DNA from: Candidatus Culexmicrobium profundum
GTDB taxonomy: Archaea; Thermoproteota; Methanomethylicia; Culexarchaeales; Culexmicrobiaceae
Length of the DNA stretch: 7,727 nucleotides
Reading direction: 5' to 3'
Assembly (NCBI GenBank): GCA_025061245.1
Contig: JANZKD010000078.1
Coordinates: forward strand, 1 to 7,727
Shown here in pieces: positions 1 to 6,101 of this stretch. The notes beneath the pieces were generated by a model. The model was not told the DNA's origin and did no database searches. It was given only the letters and a program-made list of their open reading frames with translations. The position numbers and the translations under genes are program-made. Each line of letters starts with the position of its first letter. The stretch's first letter is position 1.

Positions 1-120
1 CTAGCAGGGATACAAGATGTCTGGACACGTACAAGAGGAGAAACTAGAACTACACTAAACTTTGCAAAGGCCACTTATAATGCACTTAAAAAGACCTTGA
101 AAAGAAGAACTGTGGGGTAG
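1..120 (+). CDS. rpsE: 30S ribosomal protein S5 (uS5), C-terminal end only
   Basis: This is the last 39 codons of ribosomal protein S5, a small-subunit protein near the mRNA entry path that contributes to decoding accuracy. Reading frame 1 is open from the first base to the TAG at 118-120. It gives the typical uS5 C-terminal stretch (AGIQDVWTRTRGETRT, then NFAKATYNALKKT). The 5' part lies outside the window. The stop codon is followed with no gap by the TTG start of rpl30, the usual archaeal S5-L30 order, so the two genes should be co-transcribed and probably translationally coupled. The family assignment rests on the conserved C-terminus alone but is clear. Confidence 0.93.
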   Translation, partial: LAGIQDVWTRTRGETRTTLNFAKATYNALKKTLKRRTVG

Positions 121-600
121 TTGGCTTTGCCAAGATTATTAGCAGTAATAAGATTAAGAGGAAGAGTAAGAATATCAAGAGAAGTAAAAGACACGTTAGA
201 AATGCTTAGACTTCATAGAAAAAACCATGCCGTAATAATTGATGACAGACCAAGCTACATGGGAATGCTAAAAAAGGTCATAGACTATGTGACATGGGGA
301 GAAATAACATCTGAAACATTAGCATACCTATTAAGAAGAAGAGGAGAATTAGAAGGAGGAAAGAAGATAACTGACGAATACATACAAAAAACAGTAGGAA
401 TAAATAGTATAGAGAAATTAGCTCAAGCTATATTCGATGGAAAAATATCATTAAAAGATATACCCAAACTTAAGCCTGTATTTAGACTGCATCCTCCAAG
501 TGGAGGATTTAAGAGAAGTATTAAAAAGCATTATGGAGCAGGTGGAGAATTAGGATATAGAGGATTAGAAATAAATGAGTTAATAAGAAAAATGTGTTAA
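121..600 (+). CDS. rpl30: 50S ribosomal protein L30 (uL30, archaeal long form)
   Basis: This gene encodes ribosomal protein uL30 of the large subunit. At 159 residues it is the archaeal/eukaryotic long form (bacterial L30 is about 60 residues). The N-terminal core LLAVIRLRGRVRISREVKDT, followed by the stretch with LRLHRKNHAVIIDD, is the conserved ferredoxin-like fold. The C-terminal half carries the archaeal extension ending in a basic region with the HPPSGGFKRSIKKHY motif. The start is TTG at 121, directly after the rpsE stop; a second in-frame TTG at 127 would remove two residues and cannot be excluded. No strong ribosome binding site is seen, only a G-rich stretch in the end of rpsE, so coupling to S5 translation is likely. 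The identification is firm from sequence and position. Confidence 0.93.
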   Translation: MALPRLLAVIRLRGRVRISREVKDTLEMLRLHRKNHAVIIDDRPSYMGMLKKVIDYVTWGEITSETLAYLLRRRGELEGGKKITDEYIQKTVGINSIEKLAQAIFDGKISLKDIPKLKPVFRLHPPSGGFKRSIKKHYGAGGELGYRGLEINELIRKMC

Positions 601-616
601 TATTTGGAGGCTTACC

Positions 617-1150
617 ATGTTTGATGATGACTGGTTTAAAAGAAGGAAAAAGCATTTTCCATATGATAATATTTTTGATGAACTAGAAAAAATGGAAAGA
701 ATAATGTGGAGAATCTTAGAGAATTTCTTTTCAGAAAGAAACCTTGAATTTAAAAATTTAAACAAACCATTCGTATATGGTTTTTCAATCTCTATAGGAC
801 CCAATGGTCAACCAGTAATTAGAGAATTTGGAAACATAAAGTCAAATCTCAATCAGACCTTTATAAAAGAAGAAATAGAACCGTTAATCGATGTTATTGA
901 AGAAGAGGAATCTATAAAAATTTACGTAGAATTACCTGGAGTGAAAAAGGAAAACATAAAATTAAGAGTAAAGTCAAATAAGTTAATAATCTCGGTTCTA
1001 AATGAAGATAAAAAATACCATAAAGAAATAAATTTGCCGCCAAATATAGAAGTTAAAAACATTAAAGCAACCTATAGAAATGGAGTACTAGAAATCATAA
1101 TAAAGAAGAAGAAACAATCTACCAAGAGAACTAACATTAAAATAAACTAG
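617..1150 (+). CDS. hsp20: Small heat-shock protein, Hsp20/alpha-crystallin family
   Basis: This predicted cytoplasmic, ATP-independent holdase chaperone binds unfolding proteins in large oligomers. The 177-residue product has a long, acidic and aromatic N-terminal arm (about 1-50). An archaeal linker follows with YGFSISIGPNGQPVIREFGN (54-73). The alpha-crystallin domain covers about 89-163 and contains ELPGVKKENIK and the hallmark A-x-x-x-N-GVLEI (151-160). The extreme C-terminus has an I-K-I tripeptide (174-176), the IxI motif that docks sHsp dimers. A clear GGAGG at 606-610 precedes the ATG at 617. The gene sits between rpl30 and rpl15, where most archaea have nothing; it starts 16 bases after rpl30 and ends right at the rpl15 ribosome binding site, so it must be expressed with the ribosomal proteins. 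No heat-shock promoter is visible in the 16-base gap. Confidence 0.95.
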   Translation: MFDDDWFKRRKKHFPYDNIFDELEKMERIMWRILENFFSERNLEFKNLNKPFVYGFSISIGPNGQPVIREFGNIKSNLNQTFIKEEIEPLIDVIEEEESIKIYVELPGVKKENIKLRVKSNKLIISVLNEDKKYHKEINLPPNIEVKNIKATYRNGVLEIIIKKKKQSTKRTNIKIN

Positions 1151-1159
1151 GTGGTAAAA

Positions 1160-1600
1160 ATGGTTGTACGTAGAAGGAAAAAAATAAGAAAGTACAGAGG
1201 AAGCAGAACTTGCGGATGGGGAATAACAGGGCAACACAGAGGTAAAGGACAGAAGGGTGGATTCGGCAGATCAGGCAGACATAAACATCACTGGACTTGG
1301 GTGAGAAAATATGCTCCAGATTACTTTGGAAAACATGGATTTAAAACACCATTAAGTATGAGAGCAAATGAAAAAGTCATAAACATAGGGTTACTAGATG
1401 AAATAGCCTCTGAACTACTAAGAAAAGGAAAAGCAGAACTAAAAGAAAGTAAAGTAGTAATAAATGTGTTAGAGCTAGGATACAACAAGGTTTTAGGCAG
1501 AGGAAAAGTAACTCGTCCACTCATTGTCATTACACCTTATATTTCAAAGAAAGCCGAAGAAAAAATAAGTCAAGCAGGTGGAGAAGTAATTAAAGTATAA
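1160..1600 (+). CDS. rpl15: 50S ribosomal protein L15 (uL15, L27Ae-like)
   Basis: Large-subunit protein uL15 is a late-assembling protein that binds 23S rRNA through a glycine- and arginine-rich N-terminus. The product shows the diagnostic N-terminal region RKYRGSRTCGWGITGQHRGK, then the GQKGGFGRSGRHKHHWTWV stretch and the YFGKHGF motif of the archaeal/eukaryotic type. I chose ATG at 1160 (146 residues) because an AGGTGGT ribosome binding site at 1149-1155 lies just before it. A GTG at 1151 would add three residues but lies inside that site. The site overlaps the end of hsp20, so L15 translation is probably coupled to hsp20. Identification is firm; the start choice is an inference. Confidence 0.94.
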   Translation: MVVRRRKKIRKYRGSRTCGWGITGQHRGKGQKGGFGRSGRHKHHWTWVRKYAPDYFGKHGFKTPLSMRANEKVINIGLLDEIASELLRKGKAELKESKVVINVLELGYNKVLGRGKVTRPLIVITPYISKKAEEKISQAGGEVIKV

Positions 1601-1637
1601 TAAATTAACAAATTAATAGCATTTGAGCGTGTGGAAA

Positions 1638-3050
1638 ATGCCTAAGGCGCTTGACATCCTTGAGCCAATAATAAGAGTAATTCCCGAAGTATCTAGACCA
1701 GAAAGAAAATTAGCATTAAGAGACAGAATCATATGGACAGCCATCGTACTAACAATCTATCTAGTCATGAGTGAAATACCTCTTTACGGCATTACTAGAG
1801 GAGTAGGATACGACCCATTCCTATATATGCGCATGCTATTTGCAGCCAAACGTGGAACATTAATGGAACTTGGAATTGGACCCATAGTAACCGCAGGACT
1901 AATAATGCAATTACTGGTCGGATCAGGAATTCTAGAGGTAGACTTCCAAGATCCAAGAGATAGAGCATTATATACAGGAGCACAAAAGTTGATGGCTCTA
2001 GTATGGGGTGCAATTCAATCCCTAGCATACATATTAGGGGGAGCCTTCGGACCGCTTCCCATCGACGCTATAATTCTAGTATTCGTACAGCTAATGATGG
2101 CAACATTCATAGTAATGCTACTTGACGAAATGGTTCAAAAGGGATGGGGAATTGGCAGTGGAGTAAGCCTTTTCATCGCAACAGGAATAGCACAGCAAAT
2201 TGCATGGCAAACATTCTCTCCCTTAATTGCTAGTGATGGAAAATATTTAGGAGCAGTATTAGCCTTCATACAAACAATAATTAGTGGAGAAAGCATATGG
2301 AACGCTTTTGTTAGACCAGGCGCCCTACCAGGAATGGCTGGACTAATTGCAACCCTACTAATATTCATATTTGTAATATACCTAGAAGGAATGAGAATAG
2401 AAGTTCCCGTTGCATTTCCCAAGTATAGAGGTTTAAGAACAAAAATACCATTAAAACTCCTATACGTATCAAATATTCCAATAATTTTCACCTCCATGCT
2501 ATTTGTAGATTTAAAAATAGTTTCACTAATGGTTTGGAGGCAATTTAACTACAATAACACAAACGTATTTCTAAATTGGCTGGGAATGTTTAACGCCACT
2601 AATAATTCACCTATAGGAGGACTAGCATACTATGTAACTCCCCCAACAGGATTAAGTTCAGTTATGACCGACCCACTACATGCCGTAATATATTCATTAA
2701 TACTAATTGCAAGCTCAGTATTATTCGCAGTCATATGGGTTGAAGCTTCAGGACTAAGCCCCAGAGATCAAGCTCAACAACTAGTTCAAGCAGGACTTCA
2801 AATCCCAGGATTCAGAAGATCACCTAAAATAATTGAAAAATTATTGAGTAGATACATACCCACATTAACAGTACTAAGCGGAATCATAGTTGCAATAATA
2901 GCAGCACTAGCAGACCTTATAGGTGCAATAGGTTCAGGTATGGGAGTACTATTGACAGTAGGAATAATCTATCAATACTGGAACATTCTAACTCAAGAAC
3001 AAATAGAGGAACTCTATCCAATGGTTAGAAGAATAATGGGTGAGAAATAG
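1638..3050 (+). CDS. secY: Preprotein translocase subunit SecY (Sec61 alpha)
   Basis: SecY forms the protein-conducting channel of the cytoplasmic membrane together with SecE and Sec61beta, exporting and inserting proteins co-translationally. The product is about 470 residues with ten predicted membrane helices. Conserved segments include TM1 (near RIIWTAIVLTIYLVMS), TM2b with LGIGPIVTAGLIMQLLVGSG lining the pore, the GIGSGVSLFIA helix, YVSNIPIIF in TM7 and GLSSVMTDPLHA before TM8. The cytoplasmic loop before TM9 has PGFRRSPK, and the end has the GSGMGVLLTVGI helix. I prefer ATG at 1638 because it puts the PEVSRPE motif at the distance from the start usual for archaeal SecY. A TTG at 1623 would add five residues. 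Neither has a strong ribosome binding site. Location after rpl15 is the conserved archaeal order. Confidence 0.96.
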   Translation: MPKALDILEPIIRVIPEVSRPERKLALRDRIIWTAIVLTIYLVMSEIPLYGITRGVGYDPFLYMRMLFAAKRGTLMELGIGPIVTAGLIMQLLVGSGILEVDFQDPRDRALYTGAQKLMALVWGAIQSLAYILGGAFGPLPIDAIILVFVQLMMATFIVMLLDEMVQKGWGIGSGVSLFIATGIAQQIAWQTFSPLIASDGKYLGAVLAFIQTIISGESIWNAFVRPGALPGMAGLIATLLIFIFVIYLEGMRIEVPVAFPKYRGLRTKIPLKLLYVSNIPIIFTSMLFVDLKIVSLMVWRQFNYNNTNVFLNWLGMFNATNNSPIGGLAYYVTPPTGLSSVMTDPLHAVIYSLILIASSVLFAVIWVEASGLSPRDQAQQLVQAGLQIPGFRRSPKIIEKLLSRYIPTLTVLSGIIVAIIAALADLIGAIGSGMGVLLTVGIIYQYWNILTQEQIEELYPMVRRIMGEK

Positions 3051-3052
3051 CA

Positions 3053-3114
3053 ATATTTTTAACCTAAAAAATAGAAGGTCAACATCAGCATAATATCATT
3101 AGACGTGAGGGAGG
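3053..3114 (+). promoter_or_regulatory. Possible internal promoter and RBS between secY and the DUF106 gene
   Basis: The 68-base gap after secY begins with a run of five T (3056-3060), of the kind at which archaeal transcription can slow or stop. It continues with an A-rich TATA-like element (3064-3073, CTAAAAAATA) and ends with a strong purine-rich ribosome binding site (GTGAGGGAGG, 3105-3114) four bases before the GTG start. An RNA begun about 25 bases after the TATA-like element would start near 3093-3098. This suggests, but does not prove, a second transcription start for the DUF106-L34e-Cmk-L14e-Cbf5 block. Confidence 0.3.
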
Positions 3115-3118
3115 CATA

Positions 3119-3616
3119 GTGTTAGATTGGCTGGTTGACATAATTAGAAATCTCCTCGGCCCATACAGATATCCACCACTATCAACAATATCAGTTTTAG
3201 CCATAAGCCTCGGAGTGGGATTAACAACCGTACTAGCCAACTATCTCATGTTAGATGTAAAGAAGTTAAGAGAATATGCATCCGAAATATCTCAATGGAG
3301 AAGAGAGATGAGAAAAGCATTAACATCAGGAGACAAGAAGCTTATGATTCGACTTAGAAAGAAAGAACCATACATAAAAAAGCTTGAAGCTGAATTAATG
3401 GCTGAAAGAATGAAGCCATCCCTAATATTCATGCTACCATTATGGATATTCTTCATAATATTCTCAGGAGCATTCACCACTGAATTAAATGTTGTAGCTT
3501 TCCTTCCATTCACTCTTCCATTTGCAGGAGATAAAGCAAGTTTTGTAACTTGGTATATATTATGCTCACTCCTAACTTTACCCATAATTCAAAAGGTGTT
3601 TAAATTATCATTCTGA
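3119..3616 (+). CDS. DUF106 / EMC3-TMCO1-like membrane protein (Oxa1/YidC superfamily)
   Basis: This is an archaeal member of the DUF106 family, which established work places in the Oxa1/YidC/Get1/EMC3/TMCO1 superfamily of membrane protein insertases. Its likely role is helping nascent membrane proteins enter the lipid bilayer near the ribosome. The 165-residue product has a first hydrophobic segment at about 22-45. A charged, helical cytoplasmic region follows at about 46-97 (many Lys, Arg and Glu, coiled-coil-like). Two further hydrophobic segments lie at about 101-118 and 141-160. This three-TM plan with a coiled coil after TM1 is the hallmark of the group. The start is GTG at 3119, with a strong GGGAGG site just upstream. 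Its place between secY and rpl34e is conserved in archaea and supports a role at the translocon. Function is inferred, not shown by a catalytic motif. Confidence 0.85.
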   Translation: MLDWLVDIIRNLLGPYRYPPLSTISVLAISLGVGLTTVLANYLMLDVKKLREYASEISQWRREMRKALTSGDKKLMIRLRKKEPYIKKLEAELMAERMKPSLIFMLPLWIFFIIFSGAFTTELNVVAFLPFTLPFAGDKASFVTWYILCSLLTLPIIQKVFKLSF

Positions 3617-3626
3617 GGTGAAATAA

Positions 3627-3902
3627 ATGCCGAGAAGAGCACTTAGAACTCGAAGCTTAAGAAGAAAATATGTTAGAACTCCTGGTGGAAGAATTGTATT
3701 ACACTACTTTAAAAAACGTCCAAACCCAGCTAAATGCGCAATATGCAAAAAGGAACTCCACGGAGTACCTAGACTGAAACCCGCTAAACTCAGACAACTA
3801 CCAAAAAGCTCAAAGAGACCTACAAGACCATACGGCGGAACAATATGCTCAACATGCCTTCAAAAACTAATTAAAAACGCCATAAGGGAGGCAACAGATT
3901 AG
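3627..3902 (+). CDS. rpl34e: 50S ribosomal protein L34e (eL34)
   Basis: This large-subunit protein is shared by archaea and eukaryotes and absent from bacteria. The 91-residue product is very basic and starts with the typical PRRALRTRSLRRKYVRTPGG. It carries two CxxC pairs, C37-A-I-C40 and C74-S-T-C77, expected to bind one zinc ion. The LHGVPRLKP and RPYGGTIC stretches are also family hallmarks. The ATG at 3627 is preceded by GAGGTGA (3615-3621), which overlaps the stop codon of the DUF106 gene, so translation is probably coupled. The stop (TAG, 3900-3902) touches the TTG start of cmk. Confidence 0.95.
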   Translation: MPRRALRTRSLRRKYVRTPGGRIVLHYFKKRPNPAKCAICKKELHGVPRLKPAKLRQLPKSSKRPTRPYGGTICSTCLQKLIKNAIREATD

Positions 3903-4490
3903 TTGACAAAAGACAAAATAGTGATTACAGTTAGTGGACCACCAGGATCAGGAAAAACAACTCACGCCAAAAAGATAGCAGAAAAATTTAATCTAAGATA
4001 CTTCTCCACTGGAAAATATTTTAGACAAATGGCATTAAAGCTGGGAATTTCATTAGAAAAATTCCATTCAAAAGCTGAAGTAAACAGTAAATTTGACTTC
4101 AAAGCTGACAATAAAACAATAGAAGAAGCAAAAAAGGGTAATGTAGTCATAGACGGACATCTAACAGGCTGGATGGCAAAGGATTATGCAGACATAAAAA
4201 TATACTTAACAGCACCCCTAAAAACTAGAGCGAAAAGAATAGCTAAAAGAGATGGAAAATCAATTGAAGACGCACTTGAAGAAATAAGAATTAGAGAAGA
4301 AAGCAACAAGAGAAGATACCTAAAATATTATGGAATAAATCTAGATGACCTAAGCATCTACGACATAGTAATAAACACAGAGAAATGGAAAGAAGAAGAA
4401 GTAAGTCAAATACTAGAAAAACTAATAGAATACTACATTAAAAAGAAAAGTTTAAGAAACAAAGAAACTGTTAACATCAATGAAACCTAA
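3903..4490 (+). CDS. cmk: Cytidylate (CMP) kinase, archaeal type
   Basis: This enzyme transfers phosphate from ATP to CMP (and usually dCMP) to give CDP, feeding pyrimidine nucleotide synthesis and salvage in the cytoplasm. The 195-residue product has the P-loop GPPGSGKT at 12-19. The NMP-binding part follows, with FSTGKYFRQMA and VVIDGHLTGWM; the family more often has Arg in place of His after DG. A lid/arginine-rich part then carries RIREESNKRRYLKYYGI and the conserved SIYDIVINT near the end. The start is TTG at 3903, immediately after the rpl34e stop, with GGGAGG at 3886-3891 inside the end of rpl34e serving as ribosome binding site. The L34e-Cmk-L14e-Cbf5 order is typical for archaea. A lysine-rich tail of about 20 residues follows the kinase core. 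Confidence 0.94.
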   Translation: MTKDKIVITVSGPPGSGKTTHAKKIAEKFNLRYFSTGKYFRQMALKLGISLEKFHSKAEVNSKFDFKADNKTIEEAKKGNVVIDGHLTGWMAKDYADIKIYLTAPLKTRAKRIAKRDGKSIEDALEEIRIREESNKRRYLKYYGINLDDLSIYDIVINTEKWKEEEVSQILEKLIEYYIKKKSLRNKETVNINET

Positions 4491-4511
4491 GATAGCTCTG
4501 AGGTGCGGAAA

Positions 4512-4793
4512 ATGGCTGCAATTGAAATTGGAAGAATATGCGTTAAAACTAGAGGTAGAGAAGCTGGAAGAAAATGTGTAATAGTTGACTTAATTGACGA
4601 CAGATACGTGTTAGTAACTGGACCAAAAGATGTAAGTGGAGTAAAGAGAAGAAGAGCAAACATAAAACACCTAGAACCAACAGAATATAAAATTGAAATA
4701 AAGCCAGACGCATCAGATGAAGAAGTTAAGAAAGCATTAGAAGAAGCAGGACTACTAGAAAAAATGAAGGAAATAATGAAAATACAAATCTAA
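4512..4793 (+). CDS. rpl14e: 50S ribosomal protein L14e (eL14)
   Basis: This archaeal/eukaryotic large-subunit protein has an SH3-like KOW-type barrel. The 93-residue product begins MAAIEIGRICVKTRGREAGR, then KCVIVDLIDDRYVLVTGPK, and has the basic VKRRRANIKHLEPT segment that contacts rRNA; the C-terminus is a short charged helix. I chose ATG at 4512 because the TGAGGTG site at 4499-4505 lies six bases before it. A GTG at 4503 would add three residues but falls inside that site. It lies 21 bases after cmk and 54 before cbf5. L14e is missing from some archaeal groups such as ammonia-oxidising Thaumarchaeota, so its presence is mildly informative about lineage. Confidence 0.94.
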   Translation: MAAIEIGRICVKTRGREAGRKCVIVDLIDDRYVLVTGPKDVSGVKRRRANIKHLEPTEYKIEIKPDASDEEVKKALEEAGLLEKMKEIMKIQI

Positions 4794-4847
4794 CATCACT
4801 ACACATAATTTTAGGAAAAATGTATATTGTTATAGTTGGTGAAATAA

Positions 4848-5869
4848 TTGAAGAGATATAAAACTCTACCAGCAGATATCCAAAGAGAAATCTTAATCAA
4901 AGCAGAAGAGGAAACAAACCCAAAATATGGCTGTCCACCATTAAAAAGAAACATTGAAAAATACATTGAACTCGGCGTAATAAATTTAGATAAACCCCCA
5001 GGACCAACAAGCCACGAAGTGGTTGCATGGGTGAAAAGAATACTAAAAATAGAAAAAGCCGGTCATGCGGGAACCCTAGAGCCCTTAACGGGCGGGGAAA
5101 TCCCAAGGTAACAGGAATATTACCAGTAGCATTAAAAAAGGCTACAAAAGCAATAAGAGCACTAATACACGCAGGAAAGGAATACATATGCGTAATGCGA
5201 CTACACCGAGAAGTAGATGAAGACAAGATAAGAAAAGTATGCGAAGAATTCATCGGCCCAATATATCAAAGACCACCACTCAAATCATCAGTAAAAAGAA
5301 TAGTCAGAATAAGAACAATCTACTACATAGAAGTACTAGAAATCTCTGGAAAAGACGTACTAATAAGAGTAGGATGTCAAGCAGGAACATACATAAGGAA
5401 ATTATGCCATGATATAGGGATAGTCCTAGGCATAGGAGCACACATGCAAGAACTAAGAAGAACAAGATCAGGACCACTAAAAGAAGATGAAACACTAGTC
5501 ACCCTATACGATCTACAAGACGCATATGAAACATGGATCGAGGAGAAAGATGAAACACTACTAAGAAAAACAATACTACCAGTAGAAAAGGCAATCCAAC
5601 ACCTACCAAAAATAATAATAAGAGACAGCGCCGTCGACGCAATATGCCATGGAGCAGACCTAGCAGCCCCAGGAGTACTAAGACTAGAAACAGGAATAAG
5701 AAGAGGAAGCCTAATAGCAATAATGACACAAAAAGGGGAACTAGTAGCCCTAGCAAAAGCAAAAATGACATCAAACGAAATACTAGAAGCAGAGAAAGGA
5801 ATAGTAGCAAAAACAGAAAGAGTAATAATGGACAGAGGAACCTACCCCAAGACATGGGGTAAAACATAA
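4848..5869 (+). CDS. cbf5: Cbf5/dyskerin tRNA/rRNA pseudouridine synthase, interrupted by an archaeal BHB intron (join 4848-5079, 5100-5869)
   Basis: Cbf5 is the catalytic subunit of archaeal H/ACA ribonucleoproteins (with L7Ae, Nop10, Gar1), converting uridine to pseudouridine in rRNA, and can modify tRNA U55. Exon 1 encodes the DKIN-like start and ends at KAGHAGTL; exon 2 begins inside the next codon. Joining g5079 to a5100 gives GAT, the catalytic Asp (D78), and restores KAGHAGTLDPKVTGILPVAL. Without splicing the frame ends at 5109-5111 after 87 residues, with Glu in place of Asp. The joined product is 333 residues, normal for the family. Later landmarks are YQRPPLKSSVKR, GCQAGTYIRKLCHDIG and LRRTRSGP, then a PUA RNA-binding domain from about LPKIIIRDSAV to the PKTW end. 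The start is TTG at 4848, with GGTGA at 4837-4841 upstream. The gene closes the ribosomal cluster and is followed 41 bases later by tRNA-Ser. Confidence 0.93.
5080..5099 (+). other. 20-base archaeal BHB intron inside the cbf5 catalytic Asp codon
   Basis: The reading frames of cbf5 fit together only if exactly these 20 bases are removed. The RNA folds as a bulge-helix-bulge. The outer pairs are GGGA 5069-5072 with UCCC 5101-5104, and the central helix is CCCU 5074-5077 with GGGG 5094-5097. The first bulge is AG|A (5078-5080). The inner helix is GCCC 5081-5084 with GGGC 5090-5093, closed by the loop UUAAC. The second bulge is AA|A (5098-5100). The cut sites expected after the second base of each bulge are precisely those that restore the frame. 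One extra unpaired A (5073) sits between outer and central helix, a mild relaxation. BHB introns in cbf5 mRNA, removed by the tRNA splicing endonuclease, are established in Crenarchaeota. Confidence 0.9.
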
Positions 5870-5871
5870 AC

Positions 5872-5883
5872 AATAAAAATTAG
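5872..5883 (+). promoter_or_regulatory. Possible TATA box for tRNA-Ser
   Basis: An A/T-rich element (AATAAAAATTAG) lies just after the cbf5 stop. Its centre is about 33 bases before the tRNA, so a start 25-27 bases downstream would fall near 5903, leaving a short 5' leader for RNase P. The more TATA-like run at 5896-5903 is too close to the tRNA to direct a full transcript. Co-transcription with cbf5 is an alternative. Confidence 0.35.
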
Positions 5884-5910
5884 AGCAAAACCAACTATAT
5901 AATAATTTGA

Positions 5911-6018
5911 GCCGGGGTAGCCTAGCCAGGTTTAAGGCGCAGGCCTGGAGAAAATATGCGAAAACTAGGTAGCCTGTGTCCCGAAAGGGACGCGCGGGTT
6001 CGAATCCCGCCCCCGGCG
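5911..6018 (+). tRNA. tRNA-Ser(GGA) with a 20-base intron at 37/38
   Basis: The sequence folds into a full class II tRNA. The acceptor stem GCCGGGG (5911-5917) pairs perfectly with CCCCGGC (6011-6017), with G73 at 6018 as serine tRNAs have. The D stem is GCC 5920-5922 with GGC 5936-5938, and the D loop contains GG. The anticodon stem is CAGGC 5940-5944 with GCCUG 5972-5976. The anticodon is GGA at 5947-5949, reading UCC and UCU. The long variable arm is GUCCC 5978-5982 with GGGAC 5987-5991, loop GAAA. The T arm is GCGGG 5994-5998 with CCCGC 6006-6010 around UUCGAAU. After intron removal the tRNA is 88 bases. CCA is not encoded and must be added. The long variable arm, discriminator G and anticodon all agree on serine. 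Confidence 0.97.
5951..5970 (+). other. tRNA-Ser intron (canonical position 37/38)
   Basis: Between G37 (5950) and A38 (5971) lie 20 extra bases. The central BHB helix is CUGG 5945-5948 (positions 32-35) with CUAG 5965-5968, four pairs including one G-U. The bulges are AG|A (5949-5951) and GU|A (5969-5971), and the anticodon stem serves as outer helix. No stable inner helix forms in the A-rich remainder, so this is a relaxed bulge-helix-loop type rather than a strict BHB. Such introns are removed by the archaeal splicing endonuclease. Confidence 0.92.
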
Positions 6019-6064
6019 TCATGAAATTTGGTAATCAATTAATTGCAGTCTAAGAGATATGATG

Positions 6065-6077
6065 TAAAAATAAATTA
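6065..6077 (+). promoter_or_regulatory. Possible TATA element upstream of a structured RNA
   Basis: An A/T-rich stretch with overlapping TATA-like matches (TAAAAATA at 6065-6072 and ATAAATTA at 6070-6077) lies 25-35 bases before the kink-turn hairpin that begins at 6102. A start about 25 bases downstream would fall near 6095-6100. The stretch is A/T-rich in general, so the support is moderate. Confidence 0.3.
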
Positions 6078-6101
6078 ACAGTTGAAGATAACAGTATTAC
6101 A

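Noticed and set aside
2135..2497. Minus-strand frame of 120 codons inside secY.
   Set aside because: Antisense to conserved SecY membrane helices, no upstream signals; a shadow frame.
5027..5111. Programmed ribosomal frameshift or ordinary frameshift mutation in cbf5.
   Set aside because: The frames can be joined only by removing 20 bases, the exact amount defined by a BHB fold; no slip site is needed and a one- or two-base shift would leave extra residues in the catalytic motif.
5499..5873. Long leucine-rich minus-strand frames opposite cbf5 (for example 5499-5873 and 5304-5495).
   Set aside because: They are antisense shadows of an A-rich coding strand with repeated AGA/CTA codons, without start signals or family likeness.
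5896..5903. TATATAAT as promoter of the tRNA gene.
   Set aside because: It ends seven bases before the tRNA, too near for an archaeal TATA box, which would place the start inside the tRNA.
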